A stretch of DNA of 64,000 bases, from assembly GCF_001640805.2 (NCBI RefSeq), contig NC_066853.1:22937173-23001172 (forward strand), given 5' to 3'. The notes beneath the pieces were generated by a model. That model saw only the letters and a program-made list of their open reading frames with translations. It was not told the origin of the DNA and did no database searches. Shown here in pieces: positions 48,330-60,876 of this stretch. Every line of letters begins with the position of its first letter. The stretch's first letter is position 1. The position numbers were made by a program, and so were the translations under genes. Source of the DNA: Lates calcarifer. Lineage: Eukaryota; Chordata; Actinopteri; Centropomidae.

Positions 48330-49080
48330 TTAAATTACCCCCTAAAAGCATCTATTATACCAAAACTACACCATTACCAATAATTGTTCTCAGCACAATT
48401 ACTTAAAAGCTTCCACCCTATATTTGAGAAAGGGTTATGCCATACTAAAGTGGCTGCAGTACCGATATCAACCCCCAGATAAACTAGATAGCATGTTACA
48501 ACAAATAATATGGTTGAATCGTAATTTGTTGATAGATGATCGTCCCTATGCAAGTCAACTACTATATGAATATATTTGCAAATGATGATCATTGCATCAA
48601 TATCTAACATCTAGGAAAAAAGCTATAAATTAAAAAAAAACATGCCACCCATATGATAATATATCATGGATGAATTTGGAGACAAAATCATCCAAAATCC
48701 AACAAATATTATAAATAAGTGGGAAGACTCAAAAAGATACATTTGATATCATCTATGACTCATCCATAGATGTAACTATACATAGAATATAAATAAAGAT
48801 AATACACCAAAAAGATCTGTTTTGGGCTGACAAATTGGACTGTGTAGATTCTGCAATGAGGAGTTGATATTACATTTGATGTGGTATTATAATGTATACC
48901 AATATATCAATTTACAAACTGTAATTTTAGGTAGTTAAGTAGTAGCAAACTAGAAATCAGTAACATTGTACTAGTGTTTGGAAAAGCATTAATAAAAAAA
49001 AATATGCAAATGTATCAGATTTTAAAATCTTAAAACACACTGGATGATAGAAAAATTAGCACTTAAAAGAAAACTACAAA
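48330..49080 (+). mobile_element. LINE-1-like ORF2 C-terminal remnant
   Basis: A plus-strand frame near 48480-48560 reads NKLDSMLQQIIWLNRNLLID, then DRPYASQLLYEYI, resembling the post-RT 'W…N…I…pvy…W…gI' region of fish L1 ORF2. About 300 bp on (48840-48900) the frame GLCRFCNEELILHLMWYYN matches the terminal C-x2-C…H zinc-finger-like motif of L1 ORF2 (usual form CxFCxEExETLxHLFWxC). Stops and frame changes separate the blocks. The stretch is unusually AT-rich. Identification is by motif, moderate confidence. Confidence 0.45.
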
Positions 49081-49300
49081 CCTTGAAATTCCTAAAGGGG
49101 TGAGAATAGCTAAGCTGAGAGAGGAAGGATGGGAGTAAATGTGATTTTGATTATGTGCAGGTGCAACTTAAGGTCTCTCAGCATAACCAAGTTATGCACC
49201 TTTGGGCTGTGGGATGAGCAGGTCAAGGGTGGCCCCAAGTGTTGTCCTCACTACTACATCCAGGTGTAACACATGTATCACATATAGTACCTACAATATA

Positions 49301-50878
49301 CAGTCATGGAAAAAATTATTGGACCATCCTTGTTTTCTTCAATTTCTTGTTCATTTTAATGCCTGGTACCACTAAAGGTATATTCCCTGAAGAATACAAT
49401 GAACACAACAAAAAATGCAGCTGAGTACATAATACTTTATGTCCTATTTGACATGCTTAAGCTGAATTGTATTCCCAGGGTATATAAGAGGCCATTTCAT
49501 GTCATAAGCAGCACTGCACATGCAAAGGCCTGGAGTGGTTTCCTGCTTACATTCAAGCCGTAGCACAACTCAGAAGTTGTCAGCTCTCACATAATGCCTA
49601 AAACAAAAGAATTATGTGAAGCCACAAAAGCAGCCATCTTGGCATTGCTGGAAAGTGGCATGAGTGAGAGACAGGTAGCCAAAAAACTGAAGATCTCCAA
49701 GACAGCCATTCATTACACCAAGAAAAAACAAGCCGAACATGGTACTACCAAATTGCTAGCTGGTCGAGGCAGGAAACATCTTTCTACCCCACGAGATGAC
49801 CGTGCACTCATCTGTTCCTGTGTCAGGAATTGTCGTCAGACCTCCAGGGACCTTAAAAATGAGTGGGCACTGTCGAGAAATGTGACTTGTTTGACTTCTT
49901 GAAGCTGATCTGAAGTCACACAGGGCACGGAAGAAGCCCTTCATCAACGAAAGGCAACGGAAGGCCCGGTTACGCTTTGCTAGGGATCACAAGGATTGGA
50001 CTGTTGATGATTGGGCTAAGGTTCTCTTCAGTGATGAATCCAATTTTGAGTTGATGCCCACTCCAGCCAACTTACTGGTTAGGAGGAAGCCTGGATAAGC
50101 CTACAAACCAGACTGTCTTGCCCCTACAGTAAAATATGGGGTTGTTTCAGTATGGGTGGAACAGGACAAATGCAATTGTGTGAAGGGCGAATGAACCAGG
50201 TCATGTACAGGACTACTCTTGAAAACAGTCTGCTTCCATCAGCTGGAAAACTCTTTCCTGCCTCGAATGACTGGATTTTCCAACAAGACAATGCCCCTTG
50301 CCACACGGCAAGGTCAGTTAAAGCCTGGATGGAGAACCAAAACATTCAAACCATGCCTTGGCCTGCTCAATCACCAGATCTAAATCCAATGGAAAACCTG
50401 TGGAAAATCATCAAACTCAAAATGGAGAACCACAAGCCCAAAAACAAAGCAAATATGTTTGAATTTGCGCAACAGGAATGGGCTGCTGTGACAGCAGAAC
50501 AATGTCAGAAGCTGGTGGAGAGCATGCCAAGACGCATGGCTGCAGTCATCAAAAACAATGGTTATGCAATCAAGTACTAACTCCTGTGTGTGTCATGTGA
50601 CTAAAAGAGACAGAAAAGAAAACATGGAATGCCTAGAAGCACTGTTTTTGGCAGTACAATGCCATAGTTATTGATGTAAGAACTTAAGTAATTTTGGTTA
50701 TTATCAAGAAAACCATGGAAAATGGCTAGATATCAGCTCTTAAATTAAACTCTTATGAGCTATTTTTGTTGTTATCATTATATTTGTCCAAACAAATATA
50801 CCTTTAGTGGTACCAGGCATCAAAATGAACAAGAAATTGAAGAAAACAAGGGTGGTCTAATAATTTTTTCCATGACTG
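49301..50878 (+). mobile_element. Tc1-like DNA transposon, decayed
   Basis: 1578 bp, flanked by TA on both sides (49299-49300, 50879-50880). Terminal inverted repeats are at least 84 bp (49301-49384 and 50795-50878), with about three mismatches, both starting CAGTCATGGAAAAAATTATT. They extend more weakly inward. The single gene inside encodes a DD34E transposase that is broken (separate entry). The near-identical repeats show fairly recent insertion, but a frameshift and a stop make it non-autonomous now. The element lies upstream of spsb4. Confidence 0.95.
49594..50580 (+). pseudogene. Tc1-like transposase pseudogene (DD34E), frameshifted
   Basis: Starts MPKTKELCEATKAAILALLE with a paired-type helix-turn-helix (residues about 1-60: SGMSERQVAKKLKISKTAIH). 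The first frame runs to a TGA at 49900-49902 after WALSRNVTCLTS. Homology resumes in another frame at EADLKSHRARKKPFINERQR, with FSDES (first catalytic Asp, about 50027-50041), then a TAA at 50096-50098 where Glu is expected (KPG-stop). A third frame covers 50152-50580 with WIFQQDNAPCHTA (second Asp), then SPDLNPMENLW (Glu). The Asp-to-Glu spacing is 34 residues, i.e. DD34E. All three catalytic residues survive but cannot be translated as one protein. It once cut and pasted DNA at TA sites. Confidence 0.93.
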
Positions 50879-51533
50879 TACATGTACTGTATAGTGAAAA
50901 GAAAATGACCTCACTCTTTTACTGTGCAGAACCTGGAGTTGAAGGAGATATTGGAGAAGCTGGCTTAATATTAAAAGGTAAGCGAAGTAGCTGAAGAAAA
51001 GCTGGTTCAGCAGAAGGTCAGAGCTGATCAGGAGGATTAGCGAAGAGATGAGAGGCAAGGAGAAGCACAAGAGGAACATGAAGGAGAGGAGAACTGAGAT
51101 AACTGATTATGAAGGAGAGAAACACTGATGGGGGCAGGTGGGAAACCAGTAATAGTGGAAACCCTGAGAGAGGAAAAAAGTGCAAGAACAAAAGGATGAG
51201 AAGTGCTAGTCTAACCCTACACTTATTCGGATTAACAGAGTTGAATTTAGTGGCAGGGATTATCCAGTCCCAAATACAGCTGCCACAAACCAAGAACTAT
51301 CTCTGCATCATCTCCCCCATGTTTGACTTCAGTTGATCTGCTCCACTTCTTTAAAAAAAAAGCTCTGGGCAAAGGAAAGATGGGATGCAAGGAGGAGCAA
51401 GAACTGTTTAAGATGCAACTTCACCACAATCCATGGCACAAACTCGTTATCTCGAGCAGTGACATGAAGAAGGCCGCTGGTAGCGTGACAACCATTGTTA
51501 GCATATCAAACACGCACAGCCAGTCTTTAAAAA

Positions 51534-51535
<2 letters not shown>

Positions 51536-51567
<32 letters not shown>
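51536..51567. repeat. (AC)n microsatellite
   Basis: About 32 bp of AC; a second short run lies at 51631-51648. Confidence 0.93.
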
Positions 51568-54500
51568 ACTTAAGGGCACACACAAATGCAGACTGGTAAT
51601 GTGGGGACTTTGAAGTATCACCCACTCAAAACACACACACACACACACCCTTATCTGCACACCAGCATCGGAAAATCAGCTGGGGGCGATGACAACATGG
51701 GTAAGAGCATGTACACAGCCTGTGACTGTGACAATGACAAACTGACAGGCTCACTTAGTATCCATTGCAGGGATGAATAAATGAGCAGACAGACCGTTCA
51801 CAGATGGCAATATGCAAACGGACCAATAAGTGTGACCTTTACACTTCCTCTCACCATGTGTTTTCGGATTCCAGTTACATGTTCCTTAGTCTGAAAAGAA
51901 CATTAAAATATTCAATATTCTGTTCTGTGCGGTTTTAATTATTTGATATTGACTGGTATATAAGAAAACAACCATAAGTACAAGATGAGTGAGGGGAAAA
52001 GTGGATAGAAATGGCATGTCATTAAAAATGTTTTTCTGCAGTGTTGGGTCTTTGAGTGCAGTGTTTTAGGACTACAGTGACAGATTGCTAACTAATTTTT
52101 TTCATCTTGGACAGATGTGAACTTTATGTGAGGCTGGGTTTAGGAGCAACTTTTAGCATGGCCACATCTTGTTTATTGTTTTGTTACTTTTACAGGAGCA
52201 CTGCAGGATGACACAAGCTGATGACATGTCTCTGCTTGAGTGTCTTTTTAAAATATCAAACAAACAATCTGTCTCAGATTACAAATAAGACTTTATTAGA
52301 CCCATGACATGCAGTGTGACGTGAAATGAAATATAATTAAAGCAATGTAACAATGTCTCTCAGGCATCAGTAAGGCATAAAAACTTCTGAAACACGCAGG
52401 TGAAAGAGTTTGAGTTGTCGAATTTAACCCTAAATTGTTAGATTTGTGGAGATGAGCGGTGACCAGTATTTAGGTTCAACAATCAGCCAGTTTTTTCCCC
52501 CAGCATTTTTTTGAAATTGTATTTCATTTAAGTTTGTTCTGGGATTATATATGACTGCAGATGTAACTTCTCCATTAGTAAGTGAGGGCTAATAGAGCTA
52601 CAGCTTATTTCTTATTATTTTGGCAACACATGACACAAAAAATGACAGTGACCTGCCTCATGCATGGCTGAATGAAAGTGTTTTCTTGTGGTTGCTTTAG
52701 AAAAGATTATTAGCAGCTATTTCTGTCAGACTGCCATGTATTTATGTTTGCAATGCAAATCACTGACTATTATCAGATGTCACAGGTTAAGTTATTGGGA
52801 ATTGCACAAGCCTTGTATATAGACTATTACCTACAGCAGATTTATGAGCAATTATGTAAACATTGAGGCAAACTATGAAGGCAAAAACTTCAGATTTTGG
52901 TGTGGGCCAGTGTTTGTCTCCCACTGACTTAGAGCTTATTAGCTCAGACTTCCAGGTTATCGAAAGTGTAATTATGAGTCAGGACTGCACCATCCTCATG
53001 TACCAGCAGAGTAACACAATACAGAAAGTCTTCAATCATGTGTCACTCTCCCACCCCTCAGACACTCACATGTATGAAACACTACACTGAAGGTTTAATG
53101 TTGGCTACGGCTGTGCTGAGCAGAACTGGCTGATTGAACACAGTCTGTCCTTTTGACATTCAGAACCAAACATGGAAAATTCAACTAGTTAAGAAGTAAC
53201 AAGCAGACACTCAAGTAAAGAAGCCACTTTTTGTATCCAACCGGTTAAGCGTGTAAAATACAGACATCTTAAATTAATATCCTTAAACTTACACCTAAAC
53301 TTTTTACAAAACAGAAAGAATTGAACACCATATTGAACTTCATGAGACATGCAGCAACTTTGATGTTTCCTTTCATTCACTTCAAGACTTTTCTGGGACA
53401 TGCAAACACCCTGAGAATGCTGCAGCACACAGCCAAAAAGACTTTTAGAAACTGTCAGTATGGGATAAGCCCAACAACAGTCTTGCCAAGAGAGACAGGA
53501 AACCAGAGAAAATGTCACTGACTGAAAAGGGACACAAACAAGAGGTCAAGAGACAGAAGTGGCCTGTGAGAAGGAGACATCTTACCATGAAAGCATTTCT
53601 CCAAACAGTCAGGCGGCTCTCACACAGCAATGTGAACACGCAATCACAGCAGCCAAGTAGAAGAGTGGGAATACTTGCTCCTCAGTCTGTAGTCCAAAAT
53701 GAGGTTAGTACACAGTCAACAGCCAGACGAGTGTGGGACAGGGCAGAGACAGACAAAAAAAAAAAAGAAGAGTGTTTGTGTATGTCGGTAAGTCAGTGAG
53801 TTCCTGTTTGTGACGCGAGGATTGGGGAGGGAGGGAAAAAAAAAAAACAACCTGGCTCCAGTTCCCAGCTAAGACTGGAAAACAGCTGCTAGAGGGAGGA
53901 GGGAAGAGAGGAAAAGATAGAGGGGAGGGAGAAGGGGAGGGCTTAGTGTGGAGCACACTCGAAGTCTTTCCCAAGCAGCACAAAACCACCCACTCTTTCA
54001 CAGATGCACTGACTGTGTGACTGTAGAAAACGGCAGAAAGAAATGTGGACACACAAACACACACAGTTCTACATTTGCACATTACCAGCTCATTTCCAAT
54101 TCTCTGTTGGGCTGGAGACTGGACATTGGGCCAGTCAAGAGTTGAAGAAAACACCAGTTCTTCAGAAGTCTGTCTGGTGTGGAGTTCATAAAATAGCTGT
54201 AGCCCCCTGTCCAAAAACTGGCATGTGATTTTGCTGACTACGGTTTTAAGGATTAAGGTGTAAAGTTTCATCTTTTCATACCAGTATACATATCTGTATA
54301 GCAAGGTAACAGCTGTGCAGTCAGTTTTAACCTAGACGGTGTACATTTTATAAACATTTGACTGGGGAGAAATCAAGTTTAGTTATCTATCACAGCACAT
54401 TTCTCAACACAAAATCAACGTAATCAAGCCATGAAGTAGCTTGGGTGAGTCAGACTGCCCCTGTGTGTTCTCACTCTGGAGACAGCAGCAGATCCCAGGA

Positions 54501-55122
54501 ACAAACTGTGTTCAGATACAACATGGAGTGAGTTCATTTCTAATTTAAATCTCTACAGTGATTCTGCAGCCCCTGGATTTCTCCCCTAGTGATTGTATAG
54601 GAGGTTTACTGTGACAACACTCAAGACTCTGAATGAAAGTGCATACAGACTGATTTCTAAATTTACCAGGAGCTCATGTTCCACATATTTTCCTCTAAAC
54701 AATGACCCCTTCTGCTTCTTCCTCTGTTCTAGGAGTGATGTAACGTGTGATAACTGGAAATTATTGCCTCAGGTTGTATTATCCAGTATGGATCTGAATC
54801 TTAAGACTCATCACATTGTATGATACTGAATGCTGCTTTTCAGATTTTCTCTGAAAATTGGGGTTTGTGTAGTTCAGACACAGTTCATGGGTCATAGTTC
54901 ACTTCAAATTAGTGTTAAACTCTTTGTTTCAGCACAAATTCTGTATTTTTTTTTTTTTTTTTAGAGAAACACTTTTAAACTATAACTCTATAGCCAAGAT
55001 GTTGATTATACACAAGACTAACCTGTTGGATGAACTGAACAAGAATTAAGCACTGAGACATATATTGCCATCTCTCTGGATCCTTTTTGGGCAATAAGAG
55101 CAAAAGCAGCACAGCGTTAAAA

Positions 55123-55163
55123 ACACACACACAGACACACAGACACACACACACAGACACACA

Positions 55164-55206
<43 letters not shown>
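55123..55206. repeat. (CA)n microsatellite with CAGA variants
   Basis: 84 bp; four CAGA-type interruptions in the first half, then a pure AC run of about 40 bp. Confidence 0.95.
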
Positions 55207-55209
<3 letters not shown>

Positions 55210-55777
55210 TGCCTTGGGCCATGTAGCTACAGGTACCAGGGAGACAATAAAATACCAATGAATATGGACCACACAGTAGATTGCCAGATATTGTTGAGTT
55301 AAGTTAAGCTGGCTTTGTACTCCTCTGTATGCCTTTACAAATATGTTTTGGTTAGATCTCAAGCCAATAAGTTAGGTCCAGTGTTTTAAGAATAGGATAA
55401 GTTTGTGTAATAACGAAGTTATGTCAAGGTAACCCACCCAAGCCCTCTTTCTCTTCCTCTCTCCTTGGCTCTGAGACCATCCCCCGCTTTCTACCTATGT
55501 ATCCGTGCCTCCCTCCCTCTCATCTTCCTCCCCTGGGAGACAAGAATGCCCTCCTCTCACTTGTTGCCCCCTCCACACACAACAGCATTCCTCTCTGCAT
55601 GCTTGCACTCTTCAAGCTTAGATGTGTTGTGTGCTGGATTCTGTGCACATTAACTCAATATGACTTTGCTCAAATTAACTCCAGCAAGAAAAGCCACACT
55701 GGAGCTTTCACAATAAAAAAAATACTCACTCACCACATTCATAATAGATTCAATAACAGCAATCCACACTGAAGGCA

Positions 55778-55798
55778 GCTGCTGCTGCTGCTGCTGCT
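55778..55798. repeat. (GCT)7 trinucleotide repeat
   Basis: Seven perfect GCT/CTG units in non-coding sequence. Confidence 0.95.
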
Positions 55799-56014
55799 TG
55801 CCCCTGGACTACCTTGTTTTGATGTGGCCTAGGTTGTGTATTGATAAGAGTGCAGAAAGAAGCTGAATGACCTCAAGAAGGGATCAGAAAGAGTGGGCAC
55901 AAACTGCACACAATATTCATCCATGTGCTTGTGTGCAGTGTCATTTAGGGGTACAAATGATTGTGAGAACACCTAGGACTGAATGTGATTAAAACGCCTA
56001 CAGCTGATTGGGTT

Positions 56015-56426
56015 TGGACATTGAGATTGTGGAGGAGTACAAATATCTGGGTCTTTACCTCAACAATAAACTGGACTGGTCTCACGCCACCAACGCCCTG
56101 TACAAGAAGGGCCAGAGTTGTCTCCACCTGCTGAGAAGACTGAGTGTGAAGGTCACTGCTAAGGACCTTTCATGACTCTGTGGTGGCGTCTGCCATCTTA
56201 TATGCAGTGGTCTGCTGGAGCAGTGGATACACATTTATGGGGTTTTTTTGTTTTTTGTTTTTTTTAATGCTGATTGCTGCACTTTATTTATTTTTACCCT
56301 TCTGTGCCTTTTTTTATATTACATTATATATATTTTTTTCATATATTTTTTTTGTCACTCTTGTTTCTTGCTGCTGTAACATGTAAATTTCCCACAAGTG
56401 TGATAAATAAAGTGTATCTTATCTTA
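56015..56426 (+). mobile_element. 3' end of a non-LTR retrotransposon (LINE)
   Basis: From 56020 the frame reads IEIVEEYKYLGLYLNNKLDW, then SHATNALYKKGQSCLHLLRRL, and shifts by one base to DSVVASAILYAVVCWSSGY at about 56170-56226. This is the C-terminal end of the RT-encoding ORF of fish LINEs. A T-rich 3' UTR of about 200 bp follows, ending AATAAAGTGTATCTTATCTTA, a short tandem (TATCT) tail typical of LINE 3' ends. It is 5'-truncated, as usual for target-primed insertion. The clade was not determined. Confidence 0.75.
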
Positions 56427-59400
56427 TTGTAAGGAAACACAGGAAAGTTTCAACAGCAATAGGTTGTTGAGGATAAGTCAAGTCAAATAATGAATAGATG
56501 GAAGAAAAGAAAGGACAGGAGGGATTGTAAATATAAGAACTATGGAATAAAATATAGTAGTACACAAGACTGTTAAAGCCTGATGGAAATAAAACAGCAT
56601 AAAACATATCAACTGCACTGTGAACAAAAAACATCCTCCTTTTGTCTCCAACAGACAGCTGATTTTTACAACATATAGATCAAAGAGTCTAGTCAATCAA
56701 AGTGGTGGGCTAGTAGTCAATAACAGACCTCTTTGTCCAAATGACTTCCTGCTCCTCAGACAAAGACATGCCCAGCAGCTGAGGATGAGTGGTAGTTTGC
56801 CGTCTCCATGTCTCTGTTTACCCCGGAGAAGAATCTGTTGGCAACCACGTGTTGGAAGTAGGAGCCAAAGCTAACCCTCTTTGAGAATCCATCTCTCCCT
56901 TTTGTCCACATAGACACACATACATATATACACACACTCGCACACATACGACTGCAATCCAAAAACCACTGTAGATATGGAAGGTAAACCTGCCTCCACA
57001 GAAATGTCTCCCACTGTTTGGGTATATGTTAGACTGAATCTTTGAATTAACTATGCAGTTTTTACACTGCAATGCCCAAATGACCAGTTACCACACACAG
57101 GCCTTTCTGTGTAGTTTACATGTCAGCAATGTCATCATTATGTTTCAACAGATTTTCTGAGATTGCTCAGGTTTATTCCCACAGTCCAATGACAACAACA
57201 TGAGTTGAATATGAAACTCGATAATGAAATGTCGATAATGAAAACGATCAAAGTTAAAAAATATCTTTCACACACTGGGATTTAATCCACTCTTTAATTA
57301 CAAATCTTCAGGTCACTGCCATCAAGGCATACTGGGAAACCCCTGTTTGTCTTCATTAGATGAATGAAACCATAAAAGTCTCCTGTTTGAACATAGCTGT
57401 GGACTGAGACTGGAAACCTGGCAGAACGAGCTACTGGTTGCTTTAGCACTGACTCATATCTTTCTCATGCTTTCATAAGCCTGCATACACAAGTACACCC
57501 AGACCACACCAACAGTCGCTTCACACACTGATGGGATTAGAAACCAAAAAGTTGAACTGCACAAAGCCAGAGAAAAACACAATTATTGTTTGACAGTGGA
57601 CACTTACTTATACTGTACACGTTATTCTAGTTATCATGATGGGTGCAGGCTCCACTCCAGTCAATGTGGAAATTAAGGAGAGTGACAGGGCAGCATGAGT
57701 CACTGAGTTCACCTTAACTAAACTGACAGTCTCTATAGGGGAATTTCAGTTGTATTGCTGCAGTATTTACAAAGTAAGCTCACAGAGACAAAACCTGTTG
57801 TTGCTACATGGTGGTGCTGGTTGGAGCTACAGGATCTACAAAATTTTGCTGCATACAAAACAAATCACCACACAGAAAACAAAAACAACTGTATGGCATT
57901 AATGCAATCTACAGAATAAAAATACTACCTTATTTAAAATGTTCTGTTTTTGTTGACACGTATTTTCCTCATGTTTTTATTCCATTCTAAATTTGGCATT
58001 GTACATTGTAGTTATGCTATGTTGCGCAGCATTAAATAAAAATAACTAGTTTATTTACATTTATGAAGAAGCAAACAGAAAAAAACCCAATAATGAAATG
58101 AAACCTGTTATATTAGACAAACAAATTACAGGTTGAAATGTTACCAGTGAGTTGAACTGACACTTGTCGTACAAGCTCATACATTTCTTGGGTGGCAATG
58201 TCTGTACATGTTAGTCATGTAATAATGAATGACCTTTTCAGTGTGTACCCTGCCTCTTGTCCAATAAGCTCCAGACCCTAATAACACCCATACAAGAGCC
58301 CCCTTACAGGAGCAGCTACTCATTTCTTAGAGAACTTCTACTGTTGTGTATACGTAACTGTCTGGTCCTCAAATACAACAACAGCCCAGACTCTTTTAAA
58401 AAATAATTTCCGCAAAGAAAACATGTTTTATAATCCATACCAATACAGTATTTATTAAAAAACGGACTATTGCATTGAATTACATCACAATCCCTCCCTC
58501 AAACACACTCACAGTAAAATATACACTGTCTTTTGTCAAAGATGGGGTTGTTGTGTTGAACTGCTTTGGTGCATGTGACACATGTCAGTCTCACATGCAT
58601 AATGTTATTCTGTCAGCATTCAGCACAATGTGTCTGTTTGGCTACATGTTAAATTGAATTCTGCTCTTCTGTATTTTCAGCTTACACTGTCAAAAACCCA
58701 TCTGGCTCCTAAGTGCAGTTTGCAGCTGTGGGACTCCTCTGTCACTCCTGCATGGTTCAGATAGCGCCATAACAACCTTTGCCACATGGTTTTGCTGTAT
58801 GGTGCTCTGAGGTTGTTGCCTGTAGCACAAAACACCTTTATCATCCTGGTGTCCGATATCTACCTAGTGTTTTACTTATGTGATGTTTTCTGTAAGATCA
58901 GATGCTTTACTATATTCAGTTTTGGGACATACTTGATTCTGTAGCTTTAATTCTCACACAAATACAAAAACATGGGTGAGTCTGTACTTAGGCCATGACT
59001 GAAATGTAAAGTGTGGCACCTGGGTCAGTGTCATAGGCTTCCACGTGCTGAAACCTTAGCCAAAATTCTCTAAGCCTGCACACTACATATCAACTGCTTT
59101 TTTGCAAGACCTGTTGAAATATTTAGCAGTCCCACTGGATCGGTTTCCCTGTGCCTACAGGTTATCCAAAACCAGTCTGATCAGGTTTCCACAGCAGGGT
59201 TTAGAATGTGAGGTAGATCATTGAAATCAGTCAGTCTGTCATCACATCACCAACAATCAACCACTTCCTACTGCCAGTGAGACAGGTCATCACTTTCAAA
59301 CAAAGACATATCACTTGCTGGGGTCACTATGTATTCAGTCTTTGCTGAAAGAACAGAAAGTCATCCTATCACTACCAATATCAACACAATGCATAGCTGT

Positions 59401-60399
59401 GACCAGCTCTGGCGTTGGAATATAGATGGAAGAGCATTGCTGAAGTATGTAATAAAGGTGGATGAGGAAAGTTAGGTGTGGAATTGGAAGCTAACCTCTT
59501 AATCCATCTGAGTGCAGGCGTCTTCAGAAATGTGCATATCTGACAAGTCGACAGGGCACAGGTCACAACATCAAAGCGCTGGTAATTTCCTGTAGAGAAA
59601 AGCAGCAGAGGTTTGATCAGGGTAATGCTAAGACACATGAGAAGACTGTTGTATTATTAATTCAGATGACATACATGTTTGCCTTGTGGGTCACTTCATA
59701 CCGTTCCATTTAGAGCAGCAAAGGGCGAGGTGCTACTAATATTCTAAACGATAGTTGCCAGGTCATCTTAATGAGCTCCAACGCAGAACACTCAATGGCA
59801 CAATTAGAGGCAATACCCTGACATAATGTTTTGCATTATACATGCTAAGTGCCACTACAGTGCTGGTGGATGTTCTCCTGAGAAAACCTGTGTTTGTTTG
59901 GGTCCAGTTCAAATCCAGCTCAAGATGAAGCAACTCAAAATAAAAGGACAGTGACAAAGGGAGACGACAAAGGAAGGAATAAAGGAACAAGAGGGAAGAG
60001 GGGGGAGACCTCTGCTCTTTTGAATATTCATGAGCCTGTGCAATCTTAATGTTCATCAAATTTTAAGATGACTCCTCTTCAAACATTAAATAGCCTGGGG
60101 GATGGGGTCCCCTGCCTGTCACTGGCAGCTTGTGTTGACAATCAGGTTGGGGAAAAATTGATGCAACAATTCTTGTGCAGTCTATGAGTGAGACAGATAC
60201 AGTGGCCAAGAGAGCTCAGTGTACTGCAACTCAAGAAAACACATTTAAATAGACAAACAAGCAAATTAAGAAAACATCAATTTGACAACACAGGTGCTGC
60301 AAATAAAAACTACCCATTTTTGTCTTATTAAAGTAGGCTTCAAGTAAAGACGTTAATGTTAATCAATTACTCGTTCATAATGCAGCCCTGAGAGCTGTA

Positions 60400-60560
60400 T
60401 GACTGATGGGGGATAGCACCAACATTACTCCCTGTGGTACACCACTACTTTTACTCTTCTAAAATTCCATCTGTTAAGTAAATATCTCAAAACATTGGCT
60501 CATTCTCCATAACAAGTGTAGCTTCAGAGGATCAGAATTTCAGTCTGTTGAGTCCTCAAG
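60400..60560 (-). mobile_element. LINE reverse-transcriptase fragment, reverse strand
   Basis: Minus strand near 60446-60429 reads SSGVPQGVMLVLSP, matching the RT block GVPQGSVLGPLLF, preceded by FEIFT-stop-QMEF in the place of 'WFxSYLxxR'. Plus-strand ACTCCCTGTGGTACACCAC is the signature. Short and degraded. Confidence 0.6.
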
Positions 60561-60798
60561 TGTCAAGCGGCAAAATTTGAAGCGATAGCAGCAAACAGTG
60601 TTCAAATGTGCTTAAGAAATCAAATAATTTTTAGCTTTTGACAGCATTTCTAAAACATGTCCTTGAGAAGAAAAAAAAATTGTTAACATGGACAGATTTT
60701 TCCAGTAACCTGTTTTCCTGTGCATGTAAATGCAGTCAGTGAGACATCATCTCTGATTCATATGAACTGCCAGTCTCAAGTCCCTCCTTTCACGGTTG

Positions 60799-60802
<4 letters not shown>

Positions 60803-60873
<71 letters not shown>
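60803..60873. repeat. Long pure (AC)n microsatellite
   Basis: 71 bp of uninterrupted AC (about 35 units), among the longest simple repeats in the window. Confidence 0.97.

Positions 60874-60876
<3 letters not shown>

Noticed and set aside
53512..53799. Plus-strand ORF followed by a perfect GTAAGT donor at 53788
   Set aside because: The donor-like word is good, but the peptide is not recognisable and there is no supporting acceptor or partner exon.
53705..54304. 199-residue minus-strand ORF
   Set aside because: Runs through a polypurine block (poly-Ser/Pro/Phe) and a CA-rich stretch; no recognisable domain.
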